The notes below the pieces were generated by a model that was not told where the DNA came from, did no database searches, and worked only from the letters and a program-made list of their open reading frames with translations. The position numbers and the translations under genes were made by a program. 64,000 nt of DNA from the NCBI GenBank assembly GCA_030271625.1, contig JARXKN010000001.1, positions 558,001 through 622,000 of the forward strand. Direction: 5' to 3'. This document shows, piece after piece, positions 35,263 through 44,653 of the stretch. Numbering within the stretch: position 1 is the first letter of the stretch; each line of letters starts with the position of its first letter. The DNA comes from Patescibacteria group bacterium. Its GTDB lineage: Bacteria > Patescibacteriota > Saccharimonadia > Saccharimonadales > UBA4665.

Positions 35263-35271
35263 TGTTATAAT
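35263..35271 (+). promoter_or_regulatory. Extended -10 promoter (TGTTATAAT), leaderless spacing
   Basis: TGT-TATAAT ends 6 nt before the ATG at 35278. No -35 or ribosome-binding site is visible. Confidence 0.65.
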
Positions 35272-35277
35272 AAGTCT

Positions 35278-35586
35278 ATGGAATTATTCAAAAGCGAAGG
35301 CTATGAGAGTATTAGTGTCTATGAATCTCCCACGCCGCAAGAACTGCAAGCCATGAAAGTCGGGAAATGTGTCTTGCTAAAGCAATATGCTGGCACGATA
35401 CCTATATCGTTAGCTTATTCACGCCCCGATCGAAGTGAGCTGCATGGCTACATCGAGGGTGAACTGACCATCCGTTACGATGTGATGTTTCCGGAGATTT
35501 TAACTGGTCGTTTGGCAATTGTCGCTTATCAGAATCGCGTTGAAGCGGCCGTAACCGAGCTAATCGACTTTTTAGGTGACCTTTAG
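35278..35586 (+). CDS. Uncharacterised small protein
   Basis: I do not recognise this 102-residue protein. It has an alternating strand/helix pattern, no membrane segment and no cysteine pair. It is expressed from a strong-looking leaderless promoter. Its TAG stop overlaps the TAA stop of the convergent aminopeptidase gene by 3 nt (35583-35586 shared). Confidence 0.7.
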   Translation: MELFKSEGYESISVYESPTPQELQAMKVGKCVLLKQYAGTIPISLAYSRPDRSELHGYIEGELTIRYDVMFPEILTGRLAIVAYQNRVEAAVTELIDFLGDL

Positions 35587-38159
35587 GCGGCTTGCAGCCA
35601 CTGCGTAACGGCCGTTTCGTTGCGATCACGCCAGGCAATGCGGCTGGCAATTTCTTGCTGGGCTAAGGTTATATCTCGCGTTAAAGCCACAATCGACTTT
35701 TTCGGTTCAAAGAAAGCCGTAAAATCATCCAACTCTCCCTGGCGGCTAAAGATACTCCCGCCATAACGGGCGAAGTAGCTATAACTTTTATCACTGGCGT
35801 ACTCGGCTTCAATCCATTCCCAATGGGCGGTCAGCCACTGCCAAGCCTCGGCGCGGGCGTAACGATTACGCAGCATCCAGACGTACCAGTGCATTAGGTC
35901 TTGGCGACGAATGTCGCTGCCGGTCAGCATAGCTAAAATCTTGTGGTAGCGCTCAGGATCTTTTACAGAAGTCAGGGCGCCGGCGTATTCATCGCGGTCT
36001 TCGGCGTTAGTCGATTGGTGGTGTAGGCTAAGTAATTTATCAAAGTCAGCCTGGTCGCCGTAGCGAGCGCCCACAAAGTAAACCACCGACCTGGTACTAG
36101 CCGGCAGGTCGCTGGGTTTGCTGAAGCCAGCAAAGCGTCGGGCGCCTTCATCTAAGACGGCTGGCAGTTTGGCGCTGGCCGCTAGGGAAATGATTAAACC
36201 ACGCAGATGTAAGGTACTGGCATCATCGTTTGGTTTGTCATCCCAGCCAAGCTTACTAACCAGTGGCTCCACTAAAGTAATGACTAAGGCATTCAGTTTA
36301 GCTTCGCTAGTCTCGTCACCTTCGATTAAGCGGCGACTTTCAGCAATCGCCCCGGCAATCGCCCCCCAAACGTTCTCACTGGTCTCGCCCTCATAAGCCT
36401 TCACGAGGTCAAGTAAATCCACCGTATCGCTGAAGCCACCACGCTGTAGCAGCGTGTAGCCATCAAGTAACAGGAGCCGGTCAATGGTTCCGACCGCACC
36501 AGCTGTAATTGCGTTGCTAATTTGGGTGCGGTGCTGAGCATTGGCATAGCGCGGCAAGCTGTAACTTTGACCGTCATGGTTAAGCAGCAGGGTTTTATCG
36601 GTGGTACTAACTTCGGTCTCGGCACTGCTAGTCGGTAACACACTGAGGCTCAGATCGGCAGTTGCCGCCAGCGGTACTTGCCATGGTGCTTGGCCACTGT
36701 CGGTGGCGGCCGGATCACTGTAGAAACGTTGCTGAGCCAGCTGGGCAGTCGCCGAGCCCGGTTCCCAATCAATAGTCACCATTGGGTAGCCCGGGTTATT
36801 AATCCAGTTGGCCATAAAGGCGCCAACGTCTTGGTGACTACTGTCGCTCAAGGCAGCCCACAAGTCAGCTGCCTGGGTGTTGCCAAAGCGGTGCTTGGTA
36901 AAGTAGGCTTCCAAGCCGGCCCGAAAGGCTGGTTCACCGATGTAGTGCATCAGCATGTACAGGACGGTGCCACCTTTGGCGTAGACAATTGATGGGTCGA
37001 ATAAGCTACTAATTTGGTCGGGGTGACTTACTTCACAGTGGATTGGCTGGACATCAGCTAGGCTATCGCGCCGTTTGGCACTGGCCCCCTCAGAAGAAAC
37101 AAATTGCTCCCAAATGTGCCACTCCGGATAGATAGCATCGACGGCGCGGTATTCCATCATGTTTGCAAAACTTTCGTTCAGCCAAAGATCATCCCACCAT
37201 TTCATAGTCACGAGGTTTCCGAACCACTGATGACTCAACTCATGGGCTACGACCGTAGCTATATACTGCTTAGATTCTATCGAGCCGCTGGCTTCATCGA
37301 GCAACATGGCAACTTCGCGGTAGGTAACCAGACCCCAGTTTTCCATGGCACCGCTGGAAAAGTCGGGTAGGGCAATCATGTCTAGTTTAGGTAACGGGTA
37401 GGGTGTCTTGAAATAATCACCAAAGAATTCTAACGATTTCACAGCTATGTCTAAGCTGTGCTTGGTCATGGGGACGTTATCAGGAGTAGCATAGGTGCGG
37501 ACTAAGACACCGTCTTTGGTGGTGGCTTCCAGATAACCTAGCTCGCCGTACACGAAGGCCAGGAGGTAGGTGCTCATGCGGGGAGTGGTTTCGAAGCTGG
37601 TTACTAAACCGGCATCGGTTGTCGTCTGAGTTTTGATGGGGGTGTTAGCAATGGCTGTCTCGCCAACTGGCGTGGTAAGCGTTAGGTCAAAGGTGGCTTT
37701 AGCTTCTGGCTCATCAATACAAGGGAAGGCTTCGCGGGCATGATGCGATTCAAATTGGGTGGCGATGAGCTGTTTGTTTTTACCATTATGTTTAAAATCA
37801 CAGGGGTAGATGCCATGCATCGGTGTGGTAATAACGCCTTCGAATTCCACGGTGACCGTGTAATTACCAGGATAGAGCTGCTCGTCGGCGTGGAGGCGGA
37901 CTTCATCGAAGCTAGCTTGATTATTAATGCGGACTACCGAGAACGTTTGGTCGCCTTTTTTGTCGTGTTTTACAATCGTGGCAGCGGTAACTTTTAAGCC
38001 TTTTTGGTGCAAAGTAAGGCGCTCCGATGGCCGACCAACTTTTTTGCCGGTTAGCTGCAGTTGGCCGCTAAAGGTCATTGTCTCTCGGCTAGGGTTGAGC
38101 GTTAAATTGTAATGTTCGGGTTGGAACTGTTGAAACAGTCGGGTCACGGCTTTAGTCAT
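35583..38159 (-). CDS. pepN: M1-family zinc aminopeptidase (aminopeptidase N type)
   Basis: This 858-residue metallopeptidase removes N-terminal residues from peptides and is well suited to peptide scavenging. Motifs are GAMENWGL (substrate N-terminus recognition) and H306-E-L-S-H310 with E329 (HExxH-x18-E zinc site). An N-terminal beta domain, the catalytic domain and an ERAP1-like C-terminal helical domain (about 540-858) are all present. There is no signal peptide, so it works in the cytoplasm. GGAGGA lies 9 nt before the ATG and TGG-TACACT (minus strand, 38189-38197) is the likely -10. It is divergent from nusA. Confidence 0.95.
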   Translation of the reverse strand: MTKAVTRLFQQFQPEHYNLTLNPSRETMTFSGQLQLTGKKVGRPSERLTLHQKGLKVTAATIVKHDKKGDQTFSVVRINNQASFDEVRLHADEQLYPGNYTVTVEFEGVITTPMHGIYPCDFKHNGKNKQLIATQFESHHAREAFPCIDEPEAKATFDLTLTTPVGETAIANTPIKTQTTTDAGLVTSFETTPRMSTYLLAFVYGELGYLEATTKDGVLVRTYATPDNVPMTKHSLDIAVKSLEFFGDYFKTPYPLPKLDMIALPDFSSGAMENWGLVTYREVAMLLDEASGSIESKQYIATVVAHELSHQWFGNLVTMKWWDDLWLNESFANMMEYRAVDAIYPEWHIWEQFVSSEGASAKRRDSLADVQPIHCEVSHPDQISSLFDPSIVYAKGGTVLYMLMHYIGEPAFRAGLEAYFTKHRFGNTQAADLWAALSDSSHQDVGAFMANWINNPGYPMVTIDWEPGSATAQLAQQRFYSDPAATDSGQAPWQVPLAATADLSLSVLPTSSAETEVSTTDKTLLLNHDGQSYSLPRYANAQHRTQISNAITAGAVGTIDRLLLLDGYTLLQRGGFSDTVDLLDLVKAYEGETSENVWGAIAGAIAESRRLIEGDETSEAKLNALVITLVEPLVSKLGWDDKPNDDASTLHLRGLIISLAASAKLPAVLDEGARRFAGFSKPSDLPASTRSVVYFVGARYGDQADFDKLLSLHHQSTNAEDRDEYAGALTSVKDPERYHKILAMLTGSDIRRQDLMHWYVWMLRNRYARAEAWQWLTAHWEWIEAEYASDKSYSYFARYGGSIFSRQGELDDFTAFFEPKKSIVALTRDITLAQQEIASRIAWRDRNETAVTQWLQAA

Positions 38160-38188
38160 AAAAGTATATCCTCCACTTCAATCACTCT

Positions 38189-38197
38189 AGTGTACCA
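38189..38197 (-). promoter_or_regulatory. Extended -10 promoter (TGGTACACT) of the aminopeptidase
   Basis: On the minus strand TGG-TACACT lies 29 nt before the ATG at 38159. The leader carries a strong GGAGGA (38169-38174). Confidence 0.55.
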
Positions 38198-38230
38198 AGC
38201 TTATCCCCGATGAGCCACCGGACCCAGCAA

Positions 38231-38259
38231 TTGACAATCAGCGTCGACGGCCGTACTAT
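38231..38259 (+). promoter_or_regulatory. Promoter of nusA
   Basis: A consensus TTGACA (38231-38236), 17-nt spacer, TACTAT (38254-38259). Transcription should start near 38266, leaving a leader of about 100 nt that contains a terminator-like hairpin. A second -10-like TACAAT (38335-38340) closer to the gene could be an alternative promoter. Confidence 0.7.
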
Positions 38260-38270
38260 ATAAGAGTTAC

Positions 38271-38294
38271 TCCGGCCACCAGGTCGGATTTTTT
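38271..38294 (+). terminator. Terminator-like hairpin in the nusA leader (possible attenuator)
   Basis: CCGGCC (38272-38277) pairs with GGTCGG (38282-38287) around an ACCA loop, closed by T38271-A38288, and is followed by TTTTTT (38289-38294). It begins about 5 nt after the predicted transcription start. A second hairpin follows at once: ATACCG (38296-38301), AGA loop, CGGTAT (38305-38310). Together they could limit read-through into nusA. The remainder of the 209-nt gap between the aminopeptidase and nusA holds the two divergent promoters. Confidence 0.55.
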
Positions 38295-38368
38295 CATACC
38301 GAGACGGTATACCGCGTACCTATTATGCAGCCCTTACAATTTAGAAAGTAATCAAGAAAGAAGAAACT

Positions 38369-39607
38369 ATGGAATTAGATTTCAAACAATTAGCACTAGC
38401 CATTAAAACGATAGCCGAAGAAAAGAACCTTCCCGAAGCCGTCGTCCAGGAAGCTGTCGAGCAAGCCTTAGCCGCTGCCTACCGCCGAGACTATGGTGAC
38501 CGCGAACAAGAAATCCGGGTTACTATGAACCTTAATACTGGTGAAGTTGATGCCTACGTGACTAAGGAAGTCGTCGAGCGTGTCGGCGATGACGCCTATG
38601 AAATTAGTGTCGCCGATGCCCAGGTCATGAAGAAAAACGCCGCTAAGGGCGACATGATTGAGATTCACGAAAAAGTCAGCAGCTTCGGTCGCGTGGCTGC
38701 TCAGACCGCCAAGCAAGTTATCTTGCAACGCCTCCGCGAAGCCGAGCGCGAAATTGTCATGAACGAGTATGAAGACAAGATCGGTACCGTCATTAACGCT
38801 ACCGTTTCACGCGTCGAAGGCAACATTTGCCGCATCGACCTCGGCAAGGCACAAGGAATTATGCCTCGCTCTGAACAAATCCAGGGCGAACGCTACTATC
38901 CTGGTCAGCGCATCAAGGTCTATTTAAAGGACGTCGAACGCGGCTTCCGTGGCCCACAACTGGTCGTTTCTCGTGGCAATAAAGAGTTTATCGAATGGCT
39001 GTTCCGCGGTGAAGTGCCAGAAATGGAAAGCGGTGCTGTCGAAATTAAAGGCATCGCCCGCGAAGCTGGCGTGCGTTCTAAAATTGCCGTCGCTAGTTCT
39101 GTTCCCGGCGTCGACCCAGTTGGCACCTTCGTCGGTGGTCACGGTACCCGTGTCAACGCCGTAGTATCCGAAGTCGGTGAACAGGAAAAAATCGACATTA
39201 TTGTTTGGGCCGATAACCCGATCGACTACATTACCCAGGCTCTGAGCCCTACGAAAGTTAGCAAAGTTATTCTTGACGAAGCCAACAAAAAGGCCCGGAT
39301 TGTTGTCCCAGAAGATCAACTCAGTATCGCCATTGGTAAAAGCGGTCAGAACGTCCGCTTAGCTAGTAAGTTGACTGGCTACGAATTAGATATTGAAGCC
39401 GAGCGCTTAACACAGGACAACGCAGCTGAAGTAGCTCCAGCTGCTGAAGCAGCGCCCGTTGCCCCTTCGGCACCAGTGCATGATGACACCGCTCCAAGTA
39501 GCCATGGCGTCATCGAAACCACAACACTACCAAAGCAGCCCAAGCTAAAGAAGAAAAGCGACCTCGAAAACAGCTTACTAGAGGCTATCGAAGAGCACGG
39601 CGAATAG
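38369..39607 (+). CDS. nusA: Transcription termination/antitermination factor NusA
   Basis: This 412-residue RNA polymerase-binding protein modulates pausing, termination and antitermination. It has the N-terminal polymerase-binding domain (about 1-130), an S1 domain (about 135-200, GTVINATVSRVEGNICRIDLG) and two KH domains (about 205-345; VDPVGTFVGGHGTRVNAV, LSIAIGKSGQNVRLASKLTG). The C-terminus (about 350-412) is an Ala/Pro/Ser-rich linker and lysine-rich end, without the acidic repeats of E. coli NusA. The leader suggests control by attenuation. infB, its usual neighbour, is not next to it. Confidence 0.96.
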   Translation: MELDFKQLALAIKTIAEEKNLPEAVVQEAVEQALAAAYRRDYGDREQEIRVTMNLNTGEVDAYVTKEVVERVGDDAYEISVADAQVMKKNAAKGDMIEIHEKVSSFGRVAAQTAKQVILQRLREAEREIVMNEYEDKIGTVINATVSRVEGNICRIDLGKAQGIMPRSEQIQGERYYPGQRIKVYLKDVERGFRGPQLVVSRGNKEFIEWLFRGEVPEMESGAVEIKGIAREAGVRSKIAVASSVPGVDPVGTFVGGHGTRVNAVVSEVGEQEKIDIIVWADNPIDYITQALSPTKVSKVILDEANKKARIVVPEDQLSIAIGKSGQNVRLASKLTGYELDIEAERLTQDNAAEVAPAAEAAPVAPSAPVHDDTAPSSHGVIETTTLPKQPKLKKKSDLENSLLEAIEEHGE

Positions 39608-39633
39608 TCACCGAAGCCCACTAAAAAAGCTAA

Positions 39634-39660
39634 TTAGCACTCTTGACGCGAGAGTGCTAA
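39634..39660. promoter_or_regulatory. CIRCE operator (HrcA site) of clpC
   Basis: TTAGCACTC (39634-39642), 9-nt spacer TTGACGCGA, GAGTGCTAA (39652-39660): an exact CIRCE consensus. The repeat extends to 12-bp arms (TAATTAGCACTC/GAGTGCTAATTA, 39631-39663). The spacer contains the -35 box of the clpC promoter, so bound HrcA would block RNA polymerase. hrcA is not in the window. Confidence 0.95.
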
Positions 39661-39671
39661 TTACTTATTAT
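39643..39671 (+). promoter_or_regulatory. Promoter of clpC, -35 inside CIRCE
   Basis: TTGACG (39643-39648), 17-nt spacer, TATTAT (39666-39671). The leader of about 49 nt ends with AAGGAG (39714-39719) 7 nt before the ATG at 39727. Confidence 0.8.
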
Positions 39672-39726
39672 GGACGTATAGGTTCTAACACAAACCTACC
39701 AACGTTTAAGCACAAGGAGAAAATAT

Positions 39727-42201
39727 ATGATGCCTAACTCTCCCGACTTTCAAGAATTTTTGAATCACCTGACTAATAATGCTCTGCAAAGTTTAAAACA
39801 TGCTGATGCTATTGCTCGCTCGTTCGGCAGTGCCTACGTGGGTACGGAACACTTACTCTTAGGTGTCCTGGCCCAAGACGGTAGCATGGGCGGTAAAATG
39901 CTCGAAGGAGCCGGCGTTACGCTGGACCGCGCCCGTTTAGCGCTTAACTTAACTCCCAAGACCCTCGTTATCAATATGGGCGCCAAAGGCTTAAGCGAAA
40001 CAGCTAAGCTGACCCTTAAAATGGCCTACGATGTAGCCCAAGATTACAGCCAGGAATACTGCGGCACGGAGCATATTCTGTACAGTATCCTGACCCAAAA
40101 GAATGCCCGCGCCACTATATTGCTCCGTGATATGAATATCGATGTCGATAGCATCATGAGCGAACTGGAACAGTTCCTAAATCGCCAGCAATACAATGAT
40201 GGTGAGGCGGCCAGCGGTCCACGCCGTAGCAAAAAAGCTAAAAAGACGGCCTTAGATTTTTATGGCACTGATTTGACGGCTCAGGCTCGTTCGGGGAAGT
40301 TAGACCCGGTCGTCGGGCGTGAAAACCAAATCCGACGCCTGATTACCATCCTTAACCGCCGGACCAAGAATAACCCGGTGTTGATTGGTGAGCCTGGCGT
40401 TGGTAAAACTGCCATCGTTGAAGGTTTAGCCCAACGCATCATTGCCGAAGAAGTGCCCGATAGCCTACTGGACAAGCGCATTGTTATGCTCGATCTAGCT
40501 GGCATGATTGCCGGTACTAAATACCGCGGTGAATTTGAAGAGCGGCTTAAAAAAGTTATGGCTGAACTAGAAAAAGATACCAAGACAGTTGTCTTTATTG
40601 ATGAGCTGCACCTAATAGTTGGCGCTGGTGCCGCTGAAGGCGCGATGGACGCCGGCAATATTTTGAAGCCAGCCTTGGCTCGGGGCAAAATCCAGGTTAT
40701 TGGTGCAACCACGACCAATGAATACGGCAAACACATCGAAAAGGATGCCGCTCTCGAGCGACGCTTCCAGCCAATTCAGGTGCCCGAAACTACTCCTGTC
40801 GAGACGCTAGCCATTTTAAAAGGCCTTCGGAAACACTATGAAGCCTTTCATGGCGTCAAGATAAGTGATGAAGTCCTGGAAGACGCCGTTACCCTTTCAA
40901 AGCGCTACATTAATGACCGTTTCATGCCCGATAAAGCAATCGATTTAATAGACGAAAGTGCCGCTCATTTACGCGTCGATAAGGGCAAAACTAGTCCTGA
41001 TGTCCGCAAGCTCCAGAAAGAAGCTAAGCTGGTTAACGCCCGCATTGAAGAAGCTGTTGATGCCGAAGACTATGAGCGCGCCGCGCAGTACAAAACTCGC
41101 GCTAGTCAAATTAGCGATGAACTAGCCGCCTTACTAAAAGGCGCCAAAGAACAGAAGCGCTTGACGCTGACTAGTGAAGATCTGGCCGACGTGGTGGCCC
41201 GTATGACCGGTGTGCCCGTTAAAAAAGTAATCCGTTCCGAAGCTAAGTATTTACTAACATTAGAGAAGACATTACAAAAGTATGTCATTGGCCAAGAAGA
41301 AGCCGTCTCGGCCGTGGCCCGGGCTGTCCGCCGCAACCGCAGTGGTATTGGTAGTGAAAAGCGACCAATTGGTTCCTTCATTTTCCTTGGTCCGACTGGT
41401 GTCGGTAAGACTGAGTTAGCCCGAGTGTTGGCTCGCGAGTTCTTTGGCTCCGAAGAGAACCTGGTGAAGATTGATATGAGCGAGTTTGGTGAACATCACA
41501 ATGTCTCGCGCCTCGTCGGCGCGCCGGCTGGCTATGTTGGCTACGATGAAGGCGGTCAGTTAACAGATAAGATTCGCCGCCAACCCTATAGTTTGGTTTT
41601 GTTCGACGAAATTGAAAAAGCCCACCCTGATGTCTTTAATATGCTGCTGCAAATGCTCGAGGATGGCTACTTAACTGATGCTAAAGGTCGTAAAATCGAC
41701 TTTACCAACACGATTGTCATCATGACCAGCAATATCGGTGCCGATAAATTACAAAAAGAAGCCAGCTTTGGTTTCCGCGTCCGCAACGAAGGCGACCAAA
41801 AAGATTTAGACGCTTTACACACCGCCAACGAAAGTCGTGTTCGCGATGAACTAAAGAAGTTGTTACGCCCCGAGTTACTAAACCGTATCGACAAGACAAT
41901 CGTTTTCCGGGCCTTAACCCAAAAAGATATCTTTAAGATTATCGACTTACAGATTGACGAACTGAAGGGTCGATTGCAACGCAAGGGGCTGAGCATTCAG
42001 TTAGCGCCAGCTGCCAAGCAGTTCTTGCTTGATAAGGGCTACGATGCCCATAACGGTGTGCGACCGCTGCGACGTTTAATTCAGGACACCATTGAAGACC
42101 ATTTAGCACTTGATCTGTTAGCTGAAAAATATGCTAAGGGTAACATTATTCAGGTCGCTGCTAAGAACGGCGAACTGAAATACGCAACCAGTAATGAGTA
42201 G
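39727..42201 (+). CDS. clpC: ClpC-type AAA+ unfoldase (ATP-dependent Clp protease ATPase subunit)
   Basis: This 824-residue Hsp100 protein unfolds substrates and feeds them to ClpP (encoded at 57620 under the same operator type). It has an N-domain with two Clp_N repeats (about 8-155), AAA1 with [13 protein letters not shown], a UVR-bearing middle domain (about 420-460, [15 protein letters not shown]), AAA2 with [13 protein letters not shown], and the D2-small domain. The ClpP-binding loop (VGF/IGF type, near SFGFRVRNE) is present. The middle domain and order fit ClpC and not ClpB. A second ATG three bases downstream is an equal start candidate. Confidence 0.95.
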   Translation: MMPNSPDFQEFLNHLTNNALQSLKHADAIARSFGSAYVGTEHLLLGVLAQDGSMGGKMLEGAGVTLDRARLALNLTPKTLVINMGAKGLSETAKLTLKMAYDVAQDYSQEYCGTEHILYSILTQKNARATILLRDMNIDVDSIMSELEQFLNRQQYNDGEAASGPRRSKKAKKTALDFYGTDLTAQARSGKLDPVVGRENQIRRLITILNRRTKNNPVLIGEPGVGKTAIVEGLAQRIIAEEVPDSLLDKRIVMLDLAGMIAGTKYRGEFEERLKKVMAELEKDTKTVVFIDELHLIVGAGAAEGAMDAGNILKPALARGKIQVIGATTTNEYGKHIEKDAALERRFQPIQVPETTPVETLAILKGLRKHYEAFHGVKISDEVLEDAVTLSKRYINDRFMPDKAIDLIDESAAHLRVDKGKTSPDVRKLQKEAKLVNARIEEAVDAEDYERAAQYKTRASQISDELAALLKGAKEQKRLTLTSEDLADVVARMTGVPVKKVIRSEAKYLLTLEKTLQKYVIGQEEAVSAVARAVRRNRSGIGSEKRPIGSFIFLGPTGVGKTELARVLAREFFGSEENLVKIDMSEFGEHHNVSRLVGAPAGYVGYDEGGQLTDKIRRQPYSLVLFDEIEKAHPDVFNMLLQMLEDGYLTDAKGRKIDFTNTIVIMTSNIGADKLQKEASFGFRVRNEGDQKDLDALHTANESRVRDELKKLLRPELLNRIDKTIVFRALTQKDIFKIIDLQIDELKGRLQRKGLSIQLAPAAKQFLLDKGYDAHNGVRPLRRLIQDTIEDHLALDLLAEKYAKGNIIQVAAKNGELKYATSNE

Positions 42202-42218
42202 GGCGCGGCTCGGCTTAC

Positions 42219-42227
42219 TGCTAAACT
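42219..42227 (+). promoter_or_regulatory. Extended -10 promoter (TGCTAAACT)
   Basis: TGC-TAAACT ends 14 nt before the ATG at 42242, giving a leader of about 7 nt and no ribosome-binding site. Confidence 0.5.
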
Positions 42228-42241
42228 AGTAACCATAAGCT

Positions 42242-43258
42242 ATGCAGCCATATTCAGACGCCATCAGCTATAACCAACCGCGAAAACCACAGGGGCGGGG
42301 TGGTACTTGGTTTTCGCTCGCTCTGCTGGTAACTGTCGGCCTGGGGTTTGTCTTTCGGCAACAGCTAACCGATGCCTATCGGCTCCACAATTACGTTCCA
42401 CCGGCTGCTATCGCGCAGCTGGCTGCGCAAGACGGCCTGCAACCGGGAACACGGCGGGTGTTTTTCGTCAATCATCCGCAACTTCAGAATAAAGCCACCT
42501 TTAAAACGGCTTGTCCAAATGGCGGTGGCGAGACAACAATTATCCTGGGCTGTTATCATGGCGGCCAGAACGGCATTTATTTACTGCAAGTTAGCGACAG
42601 CCGACTAGATGGTGTCACCCAGGTTACGGCCGCCCACGAAGCCCTGCATGCCGCCTACGATCGCCTTTCCAAATCAGAACGTCGTAAAGTCGACGCCATG
42701 CTGCTTGACTATTACAATCATGGGCTCCAAGATCAGCGTATTAAAGATACCGTCGATGGCTACAAAAAAACCGAACCAAAAGATGTCATCAATGAAATGC
42801 ACTCCATTTTTGGAACTGAAATCACGACCTTGCCCAAAGACCTGGAAGCCTACTATAGCCGCTATTTTATAGATCGCACCAAAGTCACCACCTTTGCTAA
42901 TCAGTACCAGGCAGAATTTAGTTCTCGACAAGCTGCCGTTAAGCAAGATGATGCGCTGCTGTCGACGCTCAAACAGCGAATCGATGCCCTAGAAGCAAAT
43001 CTCAATACCCAACAGATCCAAATAACTAGCCGACAACAAGACCTAGTCGCCAAGCGTAAGAACGGTGAAACAGCTGCCTATAACGCTGGTGTCCCCGGCT
43101 ACAATGCCTTGATTGAGACCTACAACACTAATGTCCGTGAAGTTCAAAAACTGGTCAGCCAATACAACGAATTAGTGGCGGCCCGCAACGACATTGCGGC
43201 CCAGATTTCGGAACTCAGTAACGCTCTGAGCTCGACAGCCACCCAAATTAATCAATAG
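42242..43258 (+). CDS. Membrane-anchored putative zinc metalloprotease with C-terminal coiled coil
   Basis: This 338-residue protein has a basic cytoplasmic N-terminus, one membrane segment (about 23-38) and an outer domain with TAAHEALHAAYD, an HExxH motif (H-E-A-L-H near residue 133-137) that normally binds zinc. Downstream NEMHSIFGTE might provide the third ligand. Two cysteines (KTACPN, LGCYHG) are close and could form a disulfide. The last 120 residues are a glutamine-rich coiled coil. I know of no characterised homologue; the protease assignment rests on the motif and the membrane topology. Confidence 0.75.
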   Translation: MQPYSDAISYNQPRKPQGRGGTWFSLALLVTVGLGFVFRQQLTDAYRLHNYVPPAAIAQLAAQDGLQPGTRRVFFVNHPQLQNKATFKTACPNGGGETTIILGCYHGGQNGIYLLQVSDSRLDGVTQVTAAHEALHAAYDRLSKSERRKVDAMLLDYYNHGLQDQRIKDTVDGYKKTEPKDVINEMHSIFGTEITTLPKDLEAYYSRYFIDRTKVTTFANQYQAEFSSRQAAVKQDDALLSTLKQRIDALEANLNTQQIQITSRQQDLVAKRKNGETAAYNAGVPGYNALIETYNTNVREVQKLVSQYNELVAARNDIAAQISELSNALSSTATQINQ

Positions 43259-43270
43259 TTAATACCAAAC

Positions 43271-43279
43271 TGCTACACT
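43271..43279 (+). promoter_or_regulatory. Extended -10 promoter (TGCTACACT) of radA
   Basis: TGC-TACACT lies 24 nt before the ATG of radA; the leader has AAAGGAG (43287-43293), 10 nt before the ATG. Confidence 0.55.
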
Positions 43280-43303
43280 AGAGGCTAAAGGAGCTTTGCT
43301 AGC

Positions 43304-44653
43304 ATGGCTAAACGACCCCCAACTCGCTACGAATGTACTAACTGCGGCGCCCAGAGCGGTAGCTACGCCGGCCGCTGCGCCCAATGTGGTGAGTGGAACA
43401 CTATGCAAGAACAACTGACCGGTACGGCCGTTCAGGCCAGTGTTCGCAGTGGTCAGCAACTCCAGGTACAATCAGTGGCAGCTTCGGTGGCGGCCGATCA
43501 GCCCCGTTTAAAAACTGGTATGACGGATGTCGATAATGTCTTTGGTGGCGGTATTGTGGCTGGCAGCGTCAATTTGATAGCCGGCCAGCCGGGGATTGGT
43601 AAAAGTACCTTACTGTTACAGCTGGCGTATGCCGTAGCCGCCCAGGCGCCAGTCTTATACATTAGTGGCGAAGAGTCAGCCTACCAAATTGGCTTACGGG
43701 CTGAACGGCTTGGCACCTTGCGGTCCGAGCTGCAACTAGCAACCAGTTCCTCAGCCGATGATATTGCGGCCACCATCGCCAATGGCAGCTATCAGTTGGT
43801 AATTGTCGACTCTATCCAGACGCTCCAGGCCAGTGCCATTAGCTCAGCGGCGGGCACGGTGACCCAGATAACCAATAGCACGCATCTTATTACCGCTGCC
43901 GCTAAGCAATCAGGCACGGCTGTGGTGTTAGTTGGCCATGTTACCAAAGAAGGGGCCATTGCGGGACCGAAAGTCTTAGAACACGTTGTTGATGTTGTCT
44001 TGCAGCTGGAAGGCGACCGCTACGGTGGCTTCAAAATTCTGCGGGCTGTCAAGAATCGCTTTGGATCAACTAACGAAGCTGGCATCTTTGAAATGGTAGA
44101 GCAGGGGCTCCAGCCGGTCGATAACCCATCGGCGGCGCTGTTAGCCGAACGCCAAATTAGCGACGGCTCAATTGTGCTGGCCACCCTAGAGGGTACGCGG
44201 CCGTTGCTGGTCGAGGTGCAGGCCCTCGTTAATAAATCGAGCTATGGCTATCCCAAGCGGGCGGCCAGTGGCTTTGATCTTAACCGGCTAAACCTACTGG
44301 TGGCGATGCTGGAACGTCGCACCAAGCTGAACTTATCGGAACAAGATATTTATATTAATATTGTTGGCGGCATGCGCATAACCGAACCAGCTGCTGACTT
44401 AGCGATTTGCTTAGCTATCGGCTCGGCGGCTAAGGGTTTGCAGTTAAAGAAAAACGCCGTCGTCTTTGGTGAGGTTGGCTTATCTGGCGAGGTTCGGCAT
44501 GTACCACATGCTGATAAACGCTTAGCTGAAGCTAAAAAACTCGGGTTTGACGGTGCCATCGGACCGCAGCAAAAGACCGGTAAAAAACTTACCGGTCTGC
44601 ATGCAGTGACGGATGTGCGCACCGCCCTTAATGTATTTCTAGAAAAAGATTAA
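43304..44653 (+). CDS. radA: DNA repair protein RadA/Sms
   Basis: This 449-residue RecA-like ATPase helps process recombination intermediates and branch migration. It has an N-terminal zinc finger (C11-T-N-C14 and C25-A-Q-C28), Walker A GQPGIGKSTLL (from G94), the RadA-specific KNRFGS motif and a C-terminal Lon-protease-like domain (about 290-449, GGMRITEPAADLA). All parts are present. It is convergent with the PBP gene with no base between the stop codons. Confidence 0.95.
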   Translation: MAKRPPTRYECTNCGAQSGSYAGRCAQCGEWNTMQEQLTGTAVQASVRSGQQLQVQSVAASVAADQPRLKTGMTDVDNVFGGGIVAGSVNLIAGQPGIGKSTLLLQLAYAVAAQAPVLYISGEESAYQIGLRAERLGTLRSELQLATSSSADDIAATIANGSYQLVIVDSIQTLQASAISSAAGTVTQITNSTHLITAAAKQSGTAVVLVGHVTKEGAIAGPKVLEHVVDVVLQLEGDRYGGFKILRAVKNRFGSTNEAGIFEMVEQGLQPVDNPSAALLAERQISDGSIVLATLEGTRPLLVEVQALVNKSSYGYPKRAASGFDLNRLNLLVAMLERRTKLNLSEQDIYINIVGGMRITEPAADLAICLAIGSAAKGLQLKKNAVVFGEVGLSGEVRHVPHADKRLAEAKKLGFDGAIGPQQKTGKKLTGLHAVTDVRTALNVFLEKD

